Counted from the stretch's first letter, positions 1 through 9,137 are shown. The stretch: 64,000 nucleotides of DNA from UBA6623 sp965217195 (GCA_965217195.1 CBDCHL010000002.1:248001-312000); one strand, 5' to 3'. A program made the numbers and translations. The notes: generated by a model from the letters alone, not told the origin.

Positions 1-1
1 G

Positions 2-523
2 AAGAAGTCCACCGGACCTCGCACTCCCGAGGGCAAGGCCCACGTCTCGAAAAACGCTCTCAAACACGGCCTGCTGGCCCAAGATTCCGTCATCCCCGGC
101 GAAGATCCCGCCGAGTTCGACCGTCACCTCACTCTTTACCAGGACACCTACAACCCCGCAAACTACGTCGAAAGAGAACTCGTCCTCCAAATCGCCGACT
201 CGGCGTGGAGAATGCGACGCCTCTCCCGTATCGAAGCCACCGTCATGACCGCCGGGATCGAAAGGACCCGCGTTCATCAAGAAACATACCGCCCAGAGCG
301 CATGCGGGAAGGACACGAAGGCGAGCTCCAACTGCTCGGCGCATCCATGCTCAGCAGGACCCTGCGGCTTTTTGCCGGCCTCGCGATTCGTCCGCCCCCT
401 CCCAACTCGGGCGGAGATCGGCGCAAATTAGCGGCCAAGCGAGCTGCCCCGATTGACCAAAAGTGTTACCTATGTGCTTGGACTAAAGTGTTACCCACGT
501 CCCGGTCAGCACACCACGGATAG
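2..523 (+). CDS. GPRTPEGK-motif hypothetical protein, 5' end outside the window
   Basis: The reading frame is open from base 2 to a stop at 523 and has no start inside the window, so the gene begins upstream. The first residues read KKSTGPRTPEGKAHVSKNAL and are followed by KHGLLA. This Gly-Pro-Arg-Thr-Pro-Glu-Gly-Lys and Asn-Ala-x-x-His-Gly-Leu signature is common in small uncharacterised proteins of Acidobacteria and Planctomycetes. No function is known to me. The middle part is rich in Arg, Glu and Leu and probably helical. The last 25 or so residues are translated from a repeated stretch that looks like a transposon end, so the natural C-terminus may have been replaced. Family recognition is moderate and function unknown. 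Confidence 0.55.
   Translation, partial: KKSTGPRTPEGKAHVSKNALKHGLLAQDSVIPGEDPAEFDRHLTLYQDTYNPANYVERELVLQIADSAWRMRRLSRIEATVMTAGIERTRVHQETYRPERMREGHEGELQLLGASMLSRTLRLFAGLAIRPPPPNSGGDRRKLAAKRAAPIDQKCYLCAWTKVLPTSRSAHHG
460..506. repeat. Two direct repeats resembling a transposon end
   Basis: The 11-mer AAAGTGTTACC occurs at 460-470 and again at 485-495, a 25-base period, and each copy is followed by a related stretch (TATGTGCTTGG, then CACGTCCCGG). From memory, repeated GTGTTACC units of this kind occur at the ends of IS481- or IS21-like elements. No transposase is visible beside it, so at most this is a solo end or remnant. Confidence 0.3.
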
Positions 524-567
524 TTCTCGGCCCTCGAAGCGGTCTCGCCGCCAAAGCCTCCACTAAG

Positions 568-2658
568 CTATGCGTCCTCGTCTTCCGCCCCGCCGCGATC
601 GCGCTTCGCCGCCGCCATCACCTTCTCCGCTATCTGCTGCGGAACAAAATCGTAGTGCCTGAACTCCATCGAAAACGACCCGCGGCCTTGCGTCATCGAC
701 GTCAGCTCGTTGGCATAGGTGAGCATTTCGGCCATCGGGACTTGCGCCCGCACGATCTGATTCGAGCCTTTTGAATCCATGCCCTGGATGCGTCCTCGCC
801 GGCTGTTCATGTCGCCCATAATGTCGCCTGCGAAGTCGGAGGGTGCGACAACCTCCACCGTCATGATCGGTTCGAGCAGCGCCGGGCTCGATTGCTCCAT
901 CGCCGCCCGGAAAGCCTTCCTTCCCGCGAGCTTAAAGGCCAGCTCGGACGAGTCCACATCGTGATATTGGCCGTCATACAGCTCGACTTTGAAATCGACT
1001 ACCGGATAACCCGCCAGGTAGCCGCCGGCGGCCGCTTCGATGATGCCCTTTTCGACGGCGGGAATGTAGGTCTTCGGGATCGCGCCGCCAAAGATCTTGT
1101 TGACGAATTCGAATTCCCCGCCGCGCTCGAGCGGTTCCATCCGAATGCGGCAATCACCGAACTGCCCGTGACCGCCGGTCTGCTTCTTGTGACGGCCCTG
1201 CACTTCGGCGCGGCCCCGAATCGTCTCGCGATAGGGAATCTTCGGCGCCTTCAGCTCGACATCCACGTTGTAGCGTTTCTTGAGGCGGCTGACGATAATT
1301 TCCAAATGCTGCTGCCCGTTGCCTGCCAACAAGAATTCCTGGGTTTGCGGATCGCGGTAGAAATTGAGTGCCTGATCCTCTTCGAGGATTTTGTGAATGC
1401 CGCCGCTGAGGCGGTCCTCGTCCTGCCGTGTCTTGGGCTGAATGGCGTATGCGATGGCCGGGAGCGGAATCTTCGCTTTCGGAAATTCGATCGGGTGCGC
1501 CTTGTCGCCGAGGCTGTCGCCGGTCAACGTGTCTTTGAGCTTTGCGATGGCCCCGAGATCGCCTGCGTGAATCGAGGTGACGGGCGTCAAATCCTTGCCC
1601 AACGCGACGCCGACGCGCGCGAAGCGTTCTTGGGAAGTCTTTGTGACGTTGAAAACGCCGTCATCGTTGTTGAGCACGCCCGAGACGACTTTGAAATAGG
1701 TGACGCGCCCGGCGAAGGGATCGGCCGCGGTTTTATAGACAAACAGCGAAAGCGGCCCATTGTCGGCGATCTTGCGCGATGTCTCGCCGTCCGCGGAGCT
1801 TACTTCTCCGCGCGCCGTCGGATCGGGACAGTAAGCTTCAAGAAAACCAAGCGCTCGGTCGGTACCGATATTCTGCGTCGCCGACGCGCACAGCACCGGG
1901 AAAAGCTTTCCTTCCGCAATCCCTTTGCGCAGCCCGGCCAAGATCTTTTCGGGAGACAAAGTTAGCTCTTCAAGGTACTCGTTGAGCAAGTCGTCGTCGC
2001 ATTCGGCGACCATCTCAACCAGCGCTTCCCGCGCTGATTCCACGTCGGATGATAAGTCGTCGGGAACATCGCTCGCCGAGCCCTTGCCTTTCCCGCCGCG
2101 CTCGTAGGTATACGCCTTTCCCTCGATCAAGTCGACCACGCCGCTGAAGCTCTTTTCCGAACCAATCGGAATCTGAACGGGGATCGCCCCGCGACCCAGC
2201 ACCTTCCGCACGTCGGCCAGTGTTCGCGAAAAATCCGCGCGTTCCCGGTCGAGCTTATTGATCACGACAACCCGCGCCAACCCGTACTCTTCGGCATAGC
2301 CCCAGACCTTCTCGGTCTGCACCTCGACGCCCGAGACGCCGTCCACTACGACGAGTGCCGTGTCGGCGGCGATCAGCGCCCCTTTCGTGTCGTTGATAAA
2401 GATGTTGTAGCCCGGCGTATCGATGATATTGAGCTTTGAGGCGCCCCACTCGATATGCACCGGCGACGAAGTGACCGTCACCTGGCGGGAGATTTCTTCC
2501 TCGTCGAAGTCGGTCAGCGTATTCCCCTCGTCGACGGCGGTGAGCCGAGTCGTGGCGCCGGTCGTGTAGAGAAAAGCGGCTGTTAAGCTCGTCTTGCCGC
2601 AGTCGCCATGGCCCGCAATGCCGATGTTGCGGACATCTTTACCTTCATAAACCTTCAT
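568..2658 (-). CDS. Elongation factor G-like translational GTPase (EF-G2 type)
   Basis: This 696-residue protein has the full EF-G layout: G domain, domain II, then the domain IV/V region. The P-loop reads GHGDCGKT (about residues 16-23) and the G4 motif NKLD (133-136). The G3 motif is DTPGY, with Tyr at position 83 where canonical EF-G and EF-Tu have the catalytic His. The switch I region is also unusual (EEISRQVTV rather than the RERGITI form). These features fit the EF-G-like paralogues (FusA2/EF-G2), whose role is less clear than that of the main EF-G. The start ATG at 2658 gives MKVYEGKDVRNIGIAGHG, as expected for the family. No str-operon neighbours are present, which supports the paralogue call. 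Confidence 0.9.
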   Translation of the reverse strand: MKVYEGKDVRNIGIAGHGDCGKTSLTAAFLYTTGATTRLTAVDEGNTLTDFDEEEISRQVTVTSSPVHIEWGASKLNIIDTPGYNIFINDTKGALIAADTALVVVDGVSGVEVQTEKVWGYAEEYGLARVVVINKLDRERADFSRTLADVRKVLGRGAIPVQIPIGSEKSFSGVVDLIEGKAYTYERGGKGKGSASDVPDDLSSDVESAREALVEMVAECDDDLLNEYLEELTLSPEKILAGLRKGIAEGKLFPVLCASATQNIGTDRALGFLEAYCPDPTARGEVSSADGETSRKIADNGPLSLFVYKTAADPFAGRVTYFKVVSGVLNNDDGVFNVTKTSQERFARVGVALGKDLTPVTSIHAGDLGAIAKLKDTLTGDSLGDKAHPIEFPKAKIPLPAIAYAIQPKTRQDEDRLSGGIHKILEEDQALNFYRDPQTQEFLLAGNGQQHLEIIVSRLKKRYNVDVELKAPKIPYRETIRGRAEVQGRHKKQTGGHGQFGDCRIRMEPLERGGEFEFVNKIFGGAIPKTYIPAVEKGIIEAAAGGYLAGYPVVDFKVELYDGQYHDVDSSELAFKLAGRKAFRAAMEQSSPALLEPIMTVEVVAPSDFAGDIMGDMNSRRGRIQGMDSKGSNQIVRAQVPMAEMLTYANELTSMTQGRGSFSMEFRHYDFVPQQIAEKVMAAAKRDRGGAEDEDA

Positions 2659-3184
2659 TCACAAACTCCAAACTGTCGTGCCGGGAGCCGGGAAGGACCT
2701 TGCTCAAATCGAGGGGGCCGGCGCCGCGGCCGGCTCGCAGGTCGTGTTCTCTCGGACAGGGCGCACCGCCGCCTGTTTCCTCTATATGTTAGCGAAACGC
2801 GGCGAACAGACAAGCTACGCCCTTGGATTCTCCATACACTTCGCAAAACACGAAAAAGAGCCGTGGACGGAAGTCCGCGGTCACCGGCGCTACCCCGCCC
2901 TCTCCGCGAATCGGAACAACGTCGGCCGTGCCACCCTCAGATAATCCTCGACGCTGAGAAAGAGCGAGTCCGTCAGCGACCCGGCGTTGAACGCAATACG
3001 GTCGTTCTCTGCGATTGACAGATCAACATAAAGCTCGAACGGCAGGATCGGCTTGCCGAAAGGCGGCACCGAGCCTGGTACTAGTCCAGTCAATTCTTCA
3101 AGCTCCACCGCCGAAGCGAAACGGGTTTTGCGGGTGCCAAAATGACCGCGGACGGCTTGGGAATCCACTCTCAGCGCCGCACTA

Positions 3185-4277
3185 CTGAGTCTCGCATAAT
3201 ATACTGTCAATCGAGACAAAGAGAAGACTGTTTCCAGAAAGCGGTAATCAAGCGCGGTTTGCGGCGCATTCGCCGCAGCGCTTTGCGGGCGCGCTCGTCG
3301 AGTTCCCAGTAGTCCTTCGGGCAGACGTTGGGCAACTCGTGCTGCTTCCAGTACGCCCAAATGTATTCCACCGGGTTCAACTCCGGCGCATAGGGCGGCA
3401 AGTACTCCGTTGCGATGTGATCCTCGGAGAGCTGGATGAACTCCCGCACCAGGCGGCTGCGGTGCGCCGGCAGCCGGTCCCAGACGATCAGCAGTGGGCC
3501 GTCGATGTGGCGCACCAAAGCCTTCAGGAAGTCGATGACCTCCAGCTCGCCGATCGCGCCGGGATAGAGCCGGAAGTAAAAGTTGCGCAACGTCAGCCCG
3601 GCCGACACCGACAGCTTGTCCCAGTTGAAGTTGAACTCCAACACCGGTGTCTCGCCGCGCGGCGCCCAGGTGCGGCAACGATGCGGCTTCTGACTCAATC
3701 CGCTTTCGTCGATGAAGACGATCGTACGTTCTTCTTTGCGGGCTTTTTTTTAATGGCCGGCCAAGTCTTGCGCTGCCAGCCGCGGATGGCCTCTTCGTTG
3801 CGCTCCCGCGCTTTGCCGACGGGCCGTTGCGGGCTCCAACCGAGCGCCCGCAGGATCTTCCAGACATGGCCCTCGTGATAGCGCACGCCGAACTCGTCTC
3901 CGATCAGACGAGCGACCCGCGGACAGCTCCACAGCGGCGTCGGGAAGCCGTGCGCCTCGGGGCCTTCCAGCAGCAACGCCTCGAGGCGTTCGAGCTGCGC
4001 GGCGTCCAACAGCGGCTTACGGCCGGCGCGGCCGGCCTGGCGCAACCCGGCTTCGCCGTCACGCCGGTATCGTCGCAGCCACTCGCTGACGCTTTGCCGC
4101 GCGACCTTCAATCGCCTCGCTGTCTCGGACTGACTACAGCCTTGCTCGACCAACCGGATCGCTTTGAAACGGCGCTTCTCCAGGGCCTCGAAATCCCGCC
4201 GTACGCCTTTTGTATTTCCCATACATACAAAGACGTACGTACCCCAAAAAGGTGTCACTTTATTTTGCGAGATTCAA
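3185..4277 (-). mobile_element. IS630-family insertion sequence, copy A
   Basis: The element is 1093 bp and is flanked by TA at 3183-3184 and 4278-4279, the expected IS630/Tc1 target duplication. Its ends are imperfect inverted repeats: CTGAGTCTCGCATAATA at the left, and TTGAATCTCGCAAAATA read inward from the right. It carries one two-frame transposase on the minus strand. Copy B at 37775-38867 has the same length and encodes identical proteins, so transposition was recent. It sits inside a YbaK-like gene. Confidence 0.93.
3207..4258 (-). CDS. IS630 transposase (two frames joined by -1 frameshift), copy A
   Basis: The first frame (4258-3695, 187 residues) has a helix-turn-helix region with SQSETARRLKVARQSVSEWL. 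The second frame (to 3207) carries the DDE_3 catalytic domain. A run of eight A (coding strand) lies near the junction. A -1 slip there gives a continuous IKKKARKEERTIVFIDES, restoring the first catalytic Asp in FIDES, which is out of frame otherwise. The second Asp is in LLIVWDRLPAHRS and the Glu in LNPVEYIWAYWKQ. All three acidic residues are present, so the fused product should be active. The same arrangement in copy B argues that the frameshift is programmed and not an error. Confidence 0.9.
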
Positions 4278-4598
4278 TAAGCACGAAAAGCCGAAACTCC
4301 CCCCCGACCTTGATCAGCAGAGCCTTACCACCGATGCGAATGTCCTCTCCCCGAACCCGCGCCGAGTCTTCCGAGGTCAAAGTGGGCTCATGATGAAGCG
4401 AACGGTAGGCAACCTCCTGTTCGTCGAGCAGGTTGCAAATCTGGCGGAGAACGCGACGATCGGACACTCCACCAGCATGGCCGAGCGCCCAGGGCAAGGT
4501 CAACGCCGCTCACCCGTCATCAGGTCACGAGGCGTCGAGGCGCGTTGACAATGTTGAGGCTTTCTGGTGAGATCGATATAGATCGAAGGAGGCGCCCA

Positions 4599-5027
4599 AT
4601 GAACGCGATAAGCACGTGGAAAGCAGTAACAGCCTTGACGATTTTGCTTGTGTTTCCGACCGGCCTGGCCGCGGATCAGGCAGCCGAGAAAGCCGGGCGG
4701 GTAGCCGCCGAATCGTGGCTGACCCTGATCGATTCCGGGCAGTACGCGGAAAGCTGGGACGAAGCGTCTCCGTTCTTTCAAAGCAAAGTGGGCAAAAAGG
4801 AATGGATCGGCATGGTCCAATCGGCGCGTTCTCCTTTCGGCAAGCTCAAGAAGCGGACCTTTGCCGCGGCGAAGTATATGACCGAATTGCCGGGGGCGCC
4901 TGACGGCGAATACGTTGTAATTCAATTCCAGGCTTCGTTTGAAAACAAAGAGAACGCCGTCGAGACGATCACGCCGAAGCTTGCGCCGGACAGCAAGTGG
5001 CGCGTTTCAGGGTATGTCATCAAGTGA
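4599..5027 (+). CDS. Secreted DUF4019-type protein
   Basis: A 142-residue protein begins at ATG 4599, preceded by a strong GAAGGAGG ribosome site at 4585-4592. An in-frame ATG at 4545 lacks such a site and would bury the signal peptide. The N-terminus (WKAVTALTILLVFPTGLAAD) is a signal peptide. The mature part has AAESWLTLIDSGQYAESWD, KKEWIGMVQSARSPFG and a final KWRVSGYVIK, which match the DUF4019 pattern as I recall it. The function is unknown; the fold is probably a small periplasmic alpha/beta domain. It stands alone between the broken YbaK gene and the minus-strand HAD gene. Confidence 0.75.
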   Translation: MNAISTWKAVTALTILLVFPTGLAADQAAEKAGRVAAESWLTLIDSGQYAESWDEASPFFQSKVGKKEWIGMVQSARSPFGKLKKRTFAAAKYMTELPGAPDGEYVVIQFQASFENKENAVETITPKLAPDSKWRVSGYVIK

Positions 5028-5043
5028 GCGCAGAGTGTCCCGG

Positions 5044-5733
5044 TCACTCACTCCCTAGGATCCCGCGGACAAGCCCGATCACCGATTCCGCCGGCTCGAA
5101 CGAATCAATCCGGCCGACCACGCCTTCAAAAGCATGCCCCTCGTTGAATTCATGGCGATACGCGATGACAGGGATACGCGCGGCGACAGCGGCGCTTGCT
5201 CCGGCATCGGAGTCCTCGAAGACCACCGCCCGACCCGCCTCCGCCCCTAACCGCTCGAGTCCTAACAAGTAGGGGTCGGGCGCGGGCTTGTGACGCGGCG
5301 TGTCTTCGGCCGCGAGGACCGCGTCGAAACACAGAGCTAGGGGGAGCAGCCGAAAAATCTGCTCGACCATATGCTTGCGGCTCGATGTCACTAACGCGGT
5401 CCGAAAGCCCTCTGCTCGCAAAGCACCCAGCACCGGAAGTACCCCGGGAACGGCTTCCAGACTCGCCTCAACCAGCTCGCGGTAGATTTCGCCGTAGAGT
5501 CCCGTGTACCTCAACGGGTTCGGGTTGATACCTCCTTCACGCATGTAGGCCGCCCGCACTATTTCGTGGGTGCCGCCCATCACGCCGGCGTAGAAACCGC
5601 GCTCGACTGTCCCGCCAAGTCGCCGCACCGTTTCCGCGTGCGCCGTCGCCTTCAGGCTCTCGGTCGTGACTACCACACCGTCCATGTCGAACAGTGCGGC
5701 GGGCGTCGCTGTGTCCGTGGTTACGGGATTCAT
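5044..5733 (-). CDS. HAD-superfamily hydrolase, beta-phosphoglucomutase-like
   Basis: The 229-residue protein has the four HAD motifs. Motif I is FDMDGVVV near residue 15 (DxD nucleophile and acid/base), motif II is ALVTSS, motif III contributes the Lys in RHKPAPDPY, and motif IV is FEDSDAGASAA. The region between I and II is the alpha-helical C1 cap of the beta-phosphoglucomutase/phosphatase subfamily. It probably dephosphorylates or isomerises a sugar phosphate, but the substrate cannot be named. It is the last gene of a minus-strand run after surE (gap about 65 bp), which may suggest a housekeeping phosphatase role. Confidence 0.85.
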   Translation of the reverse strand: MNPVTTDTATPAALFDMDGVVVTTESLKATAHAETVRRLGGTVERGFYAGVMGGTHEIVRAAYMREGGINPNPLRYTGLYGEIYRELVEASLEAVPGVLPVLGALRAEGFRTALVTSSRKHMVEQIFRLLPLALCFDAVLAAEDTPRHKPAPDPYLLGLERLGAEAGRAVVFEDSDAGASAAVAARIPVIAYRHEFNEGHAFEGVVGRIDSFEPAESVIGLVRGILGSE

Positions 5734-5798
5734 CTTGTTCGGATTGCTGTCGAGCGGCGGTCGGGTCGATTCACGAGGGCGGGCCTTGCCGCCCCATC

Positions 5799-6539
5799 CT
5801 AGAACAGATCGTCCCAGGCGCCAAGCGCCTCCACAGCTTCGTGGGCGGTGTGCTCGAAATGAAGGGGTGTGATCGAGATGTCACCTTCGCGAACCGCCGC
5901 GTAGTCGGTGCCCGCGTCCGCGTCTTCGTGACGCACCTCCTCGTGCATCCAGTAATACGCAGAGCCTCGCGGGTCCTCTCCGCCGCGCATGACGTTACGA
6001 GAGATCTTCGGCGACTGCCGCGTAATCCTTACTTTTTCGTAGCTCGGGTGAGGGACGTTTACATTGAGCGCCACGCCGGGTGGTAAGCCGTTTTCGAGGA
6101 CCTGCCGACCCAGGCGTACGACGAATTCCGTGGCCGGGCGAAAGTCCACGCCGTCTTTGGCGGCCACTGAAACCGCGATTGCCGGTATGTCGTGTTTGGC
6201 CGCTTCCGCGGCAGCGGCTACCGTCCCGGAATAGTAGATGTTCTCACCGAGGTTCGCTCCGCTGTTGACGCCGGAAATCACGAGATCGGGTCGGAAGTCG
6301 AGCAGCAGCGTCAGCGCCATCATGACCGTGTCGGTAGGCGTGCCCTCAACCGCATAGCGGCTGATGCCGACCTCGCGGTATCGCAACGGCCGATGGATCG
6401 TGATCGAGCGCCCCGCACCGCTCTGCTCGTGTGCCGGCGCGGCAACGTAAACCTCTCCTAACGCACCGGCGGCTTGTTCGAGAGCACGGAGTCCGGGCGC
6501 GTCTATCCCGTCGTCGTTCGTAAGCAGAATCCGAAACAT
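5799..6539 (-). CDS. surE: 5'/3'-nucleotidase SurE
   Basis: The 246-residue protein starts MFRILLTNDDGIDAPG, with the paired metal-binding Asp residues of SurE. It also has AAPAHEQSGAGRSIT and the SGVNSGANLG segment that contributes the metal-binding Asn. SurE is a metal-dependent phosphatase of nucleoside monophosphates found in the cytoplasm and linked to stationary-phase survival. Length and motif order are normal. It lies 12 bp downstream of the MerR-type gene and is probably co-transcribed with it. Confidence 0.95.
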   Translation of the reverse strand: MFRILLTNDDGIDAPGLRALEQAAGALGEVYVAAPAHEQSGAGRSITIHRPLRYREVGISRYAVEGTPTDTVMMALTLLLDFRPDLVISGVNSGANLGENIYYSGTVAAAAEAAKHDIPAIAVSVAAKDGVDFRPATEFVVRLGRQVLENGLPPGVALNVNVPHPSYEKVRITRQSPKISRNVMRGGEDPRGSAYYWMHEEVRHEDADAGTDYAAVREGDISITPLHFEHTAHEAVEALGAWDDLF

Positions 6540-6551
6540 GGATCGAAACGG

Positions 6552-6947
6552 TTAGCGCTTCGAGAGCAGGGTGAGGATTTCGTTCAGCTCCTGCTTAATG
6601 CCGGAGAGCGCGGCCGGGTTCGCTGCCGTTCCGGGGGTAAAAGGCAGCGCCGACTGGTCGCGCGCCGGCTTAGCGCGGCGTTTCTGTTTGGAGCGCTCGC
6701 GTAGCGCCTTGCGGGCGCCGGCGATTGTATAGCCTTCGTCGTAGAGCAGCCGCTTGATCTCGAGAACCAATGCGACGTCCTTGCGGCGGTATTGGCGCTG
6801 CCCGCTGCTCGTCTTCTTCGGCGAAAGCTGAGGAAATTCGGCCTCCCAAAACCGCAGCACATAAGGCTCGAGGTCGGCTAGCTCTCCCACGTCGCCGATG
6901 CGAAAGAACAGCCGATCGGGGATTTTCGGCATTGCGATGTCGGCCAT
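6552..6947 (-). CDS. MerR-family transcriptional regulator
   Basis: The reading frame extends upstream to 7073, but the ATG at 6947 (MADIAMPKIPDRLFFRIGDV) is preferred because the MerR domain starts right after it. The helix-turn-helix and wing are seen in RIGDVGELADLEPYVLRFWE and SSGQRQYRRKDVALVLEIKR, followed by LLYDEGYTIAGARKALRER. The C-terminal tail (about 40 residues, ending LNEILTLLSKR) is short and has no metal-binding cysteines, so it is not a classical metal sensor. The protein resembles the small MerR-like regulators often found beside housekeeping genes in Acidobacteria and Deltaproteobacteria. Its target is unknown. Confidence 0.85.
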   Translation of the reverse strand: MADIAMPKIPDRLFFRIGDVGELADLEPYVLRFWEAEFPQLSPKKTSSGQRQYRRKDVALVLEIKRLLYDEGYTIAGARKALRERSKQKRRAKPARDQSALPFTPGTAANPAALSGIKQELNEILTLLSKR

Positions 6948-7069
6948 GGGAGTGCTTATGGTAACAAACCGAACCGCCGCATTGAACGGGCTACTCGCGC
7001 TGTTGGCGCGAACCACACCGATTTGTTCCGTGCACCTAAAAAAGTCGTCGGGAGGGGCGATGCGCCTCG

Positions 7070-9055
7070 TCACTCTACCCGCGATACGAGCGGCGCGGAC
7101 GCCTCGATCCGCACCCCATGACGGCCGCTTGGCAGCACAACGGTCCAGTGCCGAGGCGCTTCGAGTATCTTCGGCTCAGCCGGAGTCCCGTCAATCCGGA
7201 TCGGCCCCGGTCCGCGGTCCAACAGGAGCAGCCCCCGGCTCTCGGACGTGTAGTCGAAATCGAGCCCGTTCGCCTTGTGGCGCACCGTTAGGAGGTCGAG
7301 GTTGGCGCGTAGTACCCGAAAAGCGGGCGCGTCCCCCCCGTACCTAAGCTCATGACGCCCGGCCGGAAGCCAGACTGTCTCCCCGTCGGTAAACGGCCAG
7401 GCTATGTCGTTGACCGTGACTGGCCCCGCCCATGTGACTCCGATCCCGCCCGAAGCTTCTACGTTCCAGCCGTCTTCGGATCGAATGACCCGGGCAGGGG
7501 CGGCGGCCGCGTGAGGCAGTAGGTCCCAATCCGGGCGTCCGATCGAGTGCTCAAAGTAAAGTAGGACACGCGGAAAAGCCTTTCCGGCGACGTCGACGAG
7601 TTGCAACAGCTCCGTGCCGACCTGCTTCTTTGTTGGATAGGTCCTCTGATAGCGCTCGACGATATTAATGTCGATCGCGAGGCGTTCGGGGTCGGGAGCG
7701 ATCTCGCCGTAGCGGCGGGCGATCTCCTCGTAACGCCGCGGCCCAAGGTCCCAAAGCGTTGCCGGGTCTTCGACGACAAGCTGAAAATCGTACTCCTCGG
7801 TCAAGGGCAGCAAGGCGGCCGTGTCGGCCCCGAGTAGCTCCCGCATTCTGGGATCGAAGCGGTCGTCGATTTGCGTCAGCGTTAAGTGCGGCCGAGGCCG
7901 CCTTGCTCCGAGCAGACCCAGAAAGCGTTGCTGCAGCCGCAACGCCAGGTCCGCTCGGTAGTCGACGAAGTCTCGCCAGGCTTTGGCGTTCAAACTCCAA
8001 AAGCGCGGCGAGTTGGGGTCAAACAGCTCGACCGGATCGAACCCCGCCCGTTTCTGGTAGTCCCGACGGACCCAATCGTTCATTGGTGTGAAGCGCTGCG
8101 GGTTCGAGGGGCCGTGCAGCGATTCGAAATAGAGCTCGGCAAGGTTGATGCCGTCCCAGTCGAAACGGTCGAGCAACGCCGTCACACCCTTGGCGACACG
8201 TTCGAAGCATTCGGGATCGGCTAGGTTCACGAGCTTACGCCAGTCAAGGTGGGCGTCTTGCAAGGCGGCAGTCTGTTCGCGGCAAGTTGGATGACTCTGC
8301 CAGAAACCTTCGCTGACATGTGGCAGTTCGAGCCAGGCGTAAACGAGCACACCTTCGCGGTGGCAGGCCTCGATTAATCGTTTCAGGTAGTCGTCGCGTT
8401 GCGGGTCGGGTTCGTGGAAATGCCAGGCGCTTACGTGCAAGGCCGCGATGCCCGCCGCGCGCCAACGTGCCGCCATGTAATCGAGATCGACTCGCGTTCG
8501 GTACGAATAGTCGAAGAAAGCCCAGGTCCGGGCGCCCCGAAACGGGGGTGTCAACCCGAGATCGCGCAGCGCGTGAATCAAGTAGGGGTAGCGCTCATAG
8601 CCTTTCGGGCCCGGGTCGGTAGCGGTCCACAGGACGCCTCCTTCTTCGCTTTTAATTCCCACCATCAGCGGCGCGCCGGTGGTTCGCTCACGTTGAAAGA
8701 TTTGCGCCCGTTCGGGCAGGCCATAGACGGGTAACGTGACTGGGGCTTCCCAGAAGATCGCCAAGTCGGGGTCGCACGAATCCACCGACTGCGCGACGCG
8801 AACCGCCTCGTCCGACGTCGTGAAACCGAGTTGCCTGGCTGCCTGCGAATCTCCGACCACGATCCTAAACCGAGCTGGTTCGGCCGTCGCCTCAACGCCC
8901 ACCGCCGAGAGGACCGGTTGCCAAGCGTCCGGTTCAGGCACCTGCACGCGAAAATCCGCCGCCGCCAAGACGGCCGGAACGGCTGCGCCGAGCAAGCAAA
9001 CACCAAACCGAGCCGCGACCGTAAGGAAGCCGTATGCGGTGAGTTTTCTCAACGC
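7070..9055 (-). CDS. Secreted TIM-barrel glycoside hydrolase-like protein
   Basis: About 660 residues. The frame is open from 9208, but the first 50 residues there look like non-coding translation, and a GTG at 9055 gives a signal-peptide-like start (VALRKLTAYGFLTVAARFG then CLLGAAVPAVLAAADF). The start is uncertain. The central part (ARTWAFFDYSYR, AAGIAALHVSAWHFHEPD, REGVLVYAWLELPHVSEGFW, DWDGINLAELYFES) has the repeating beta/alpha pattern and acidic residues of a family-10-like or PgaB-C-terminal-like glycosidase barrel. A beta-rich C-terminal region follows. It lies directly after the TPR/beta-barrel gene, an arrangement like PgaA-PgaB or PelB-PelA. I infer trimming or modification of an exported polysaccharide in the periplasm, with no direct proof. 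Confidence 0.6.
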   Translation of the reverse strand, partial: ALRKLTAYGFLTVAARFGVCLLGAAVPAVLAAADFRVQVPEPDAWQPVLSAVGVEATAEPARFRIVVGDSQAARQLGFTTSDEAVRVAQSVDSCDPDLAIFWEAPVTLPVYGLPERAQIFQRERTTGAPLMVGIKSEEGGVLWTATDPGPKGYERYPYLIHALRDLGLTPPFRGARTWAFFDYSYRTRVDLDYMAARWRAAGIAALHVSAWHFHEPDPQRDDYLKRLIEACHREGVLVYAWLELPHVSEGFWQSHPTCREQTAALQDAHLDWRKLVNLADPECFERVAKGVTALLDRFDWDGINLAELYFESLHGPSNPQRFTPMNDWVRRDYQKRAGFDPVELFDPNSPRFWSLNAKAWRDFVDYRADLALRLQQRFLGLLGARRPRPHLTLTQIDDRFDPRMRELLGADTAALLPLTEEYDFQLVVEDPATLWDLGPRRYEEIARRYGEIAPDPERLAIDINIVERYQRTYPTKKQVGTELLQLVDVAGKAFPRVLLYFEHSIGRPDWDLLPHAAAAPARVIRSEDGWNVEASGGIGVTWAGPVTVNDIAWPFTDGETVWLPAGRHELRYGGDAPAFRVLRANLDLLTVRHKANGLDFDYTSESRGLLLLDRGPGPIRIDGTPAEPKILEAPRHWTVVLPSGRHGVRIEASAPLVSRVE

Positions 9056-9137
9056 CACAAGAAGCCGCGGAACCAAAGACGTTCTCGACCTTGCCCCACC
9101 AGCCTCCGTACCCGATCCGTCAGACAACACCCCTCCG

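Larger units (their letters stand above)
2890..4503 (-). pseudogene. YbaK/EbsC-type aminoacyl-tRNA deacylase, split by IS630 copy A
   Basis: Two fragments flank the IS630 element. The N-terminal part (4503 down to 4278) contains VAYRSLHHEPTLTSED and ends GEFRLFVL. The C-terminal part (3182 down to 2890) contains VRGHFGTRKTRFAS, GLVPGSVPPFG and PILPFELYVD. Removing 3185-4277 and one TA rejoins the frame exactly as FVL-SAALRVDSQAV, giving about 172 codons, the usual length for a YbaK-domain protein. The family hydrolyses mischarged aminoacyl-tRNAs; the substrate here cannot be told. The true start may be GTG at 4466, which gives an N-terminus MSDRRVLRQ and has GGTGGA just upstream. As it stands the gene is disrupted and presumably inactive. 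Confidence 0.85.

Noticed and set aside
892..1965. Long frame on the plus strand opposite the EF-G-like gene (357 codons)
   Set aside because: It lies fully antisense to a well-matched EF-G-like protein, and its translation has no recognisable motifs. GC-rich third positions create such open frames.
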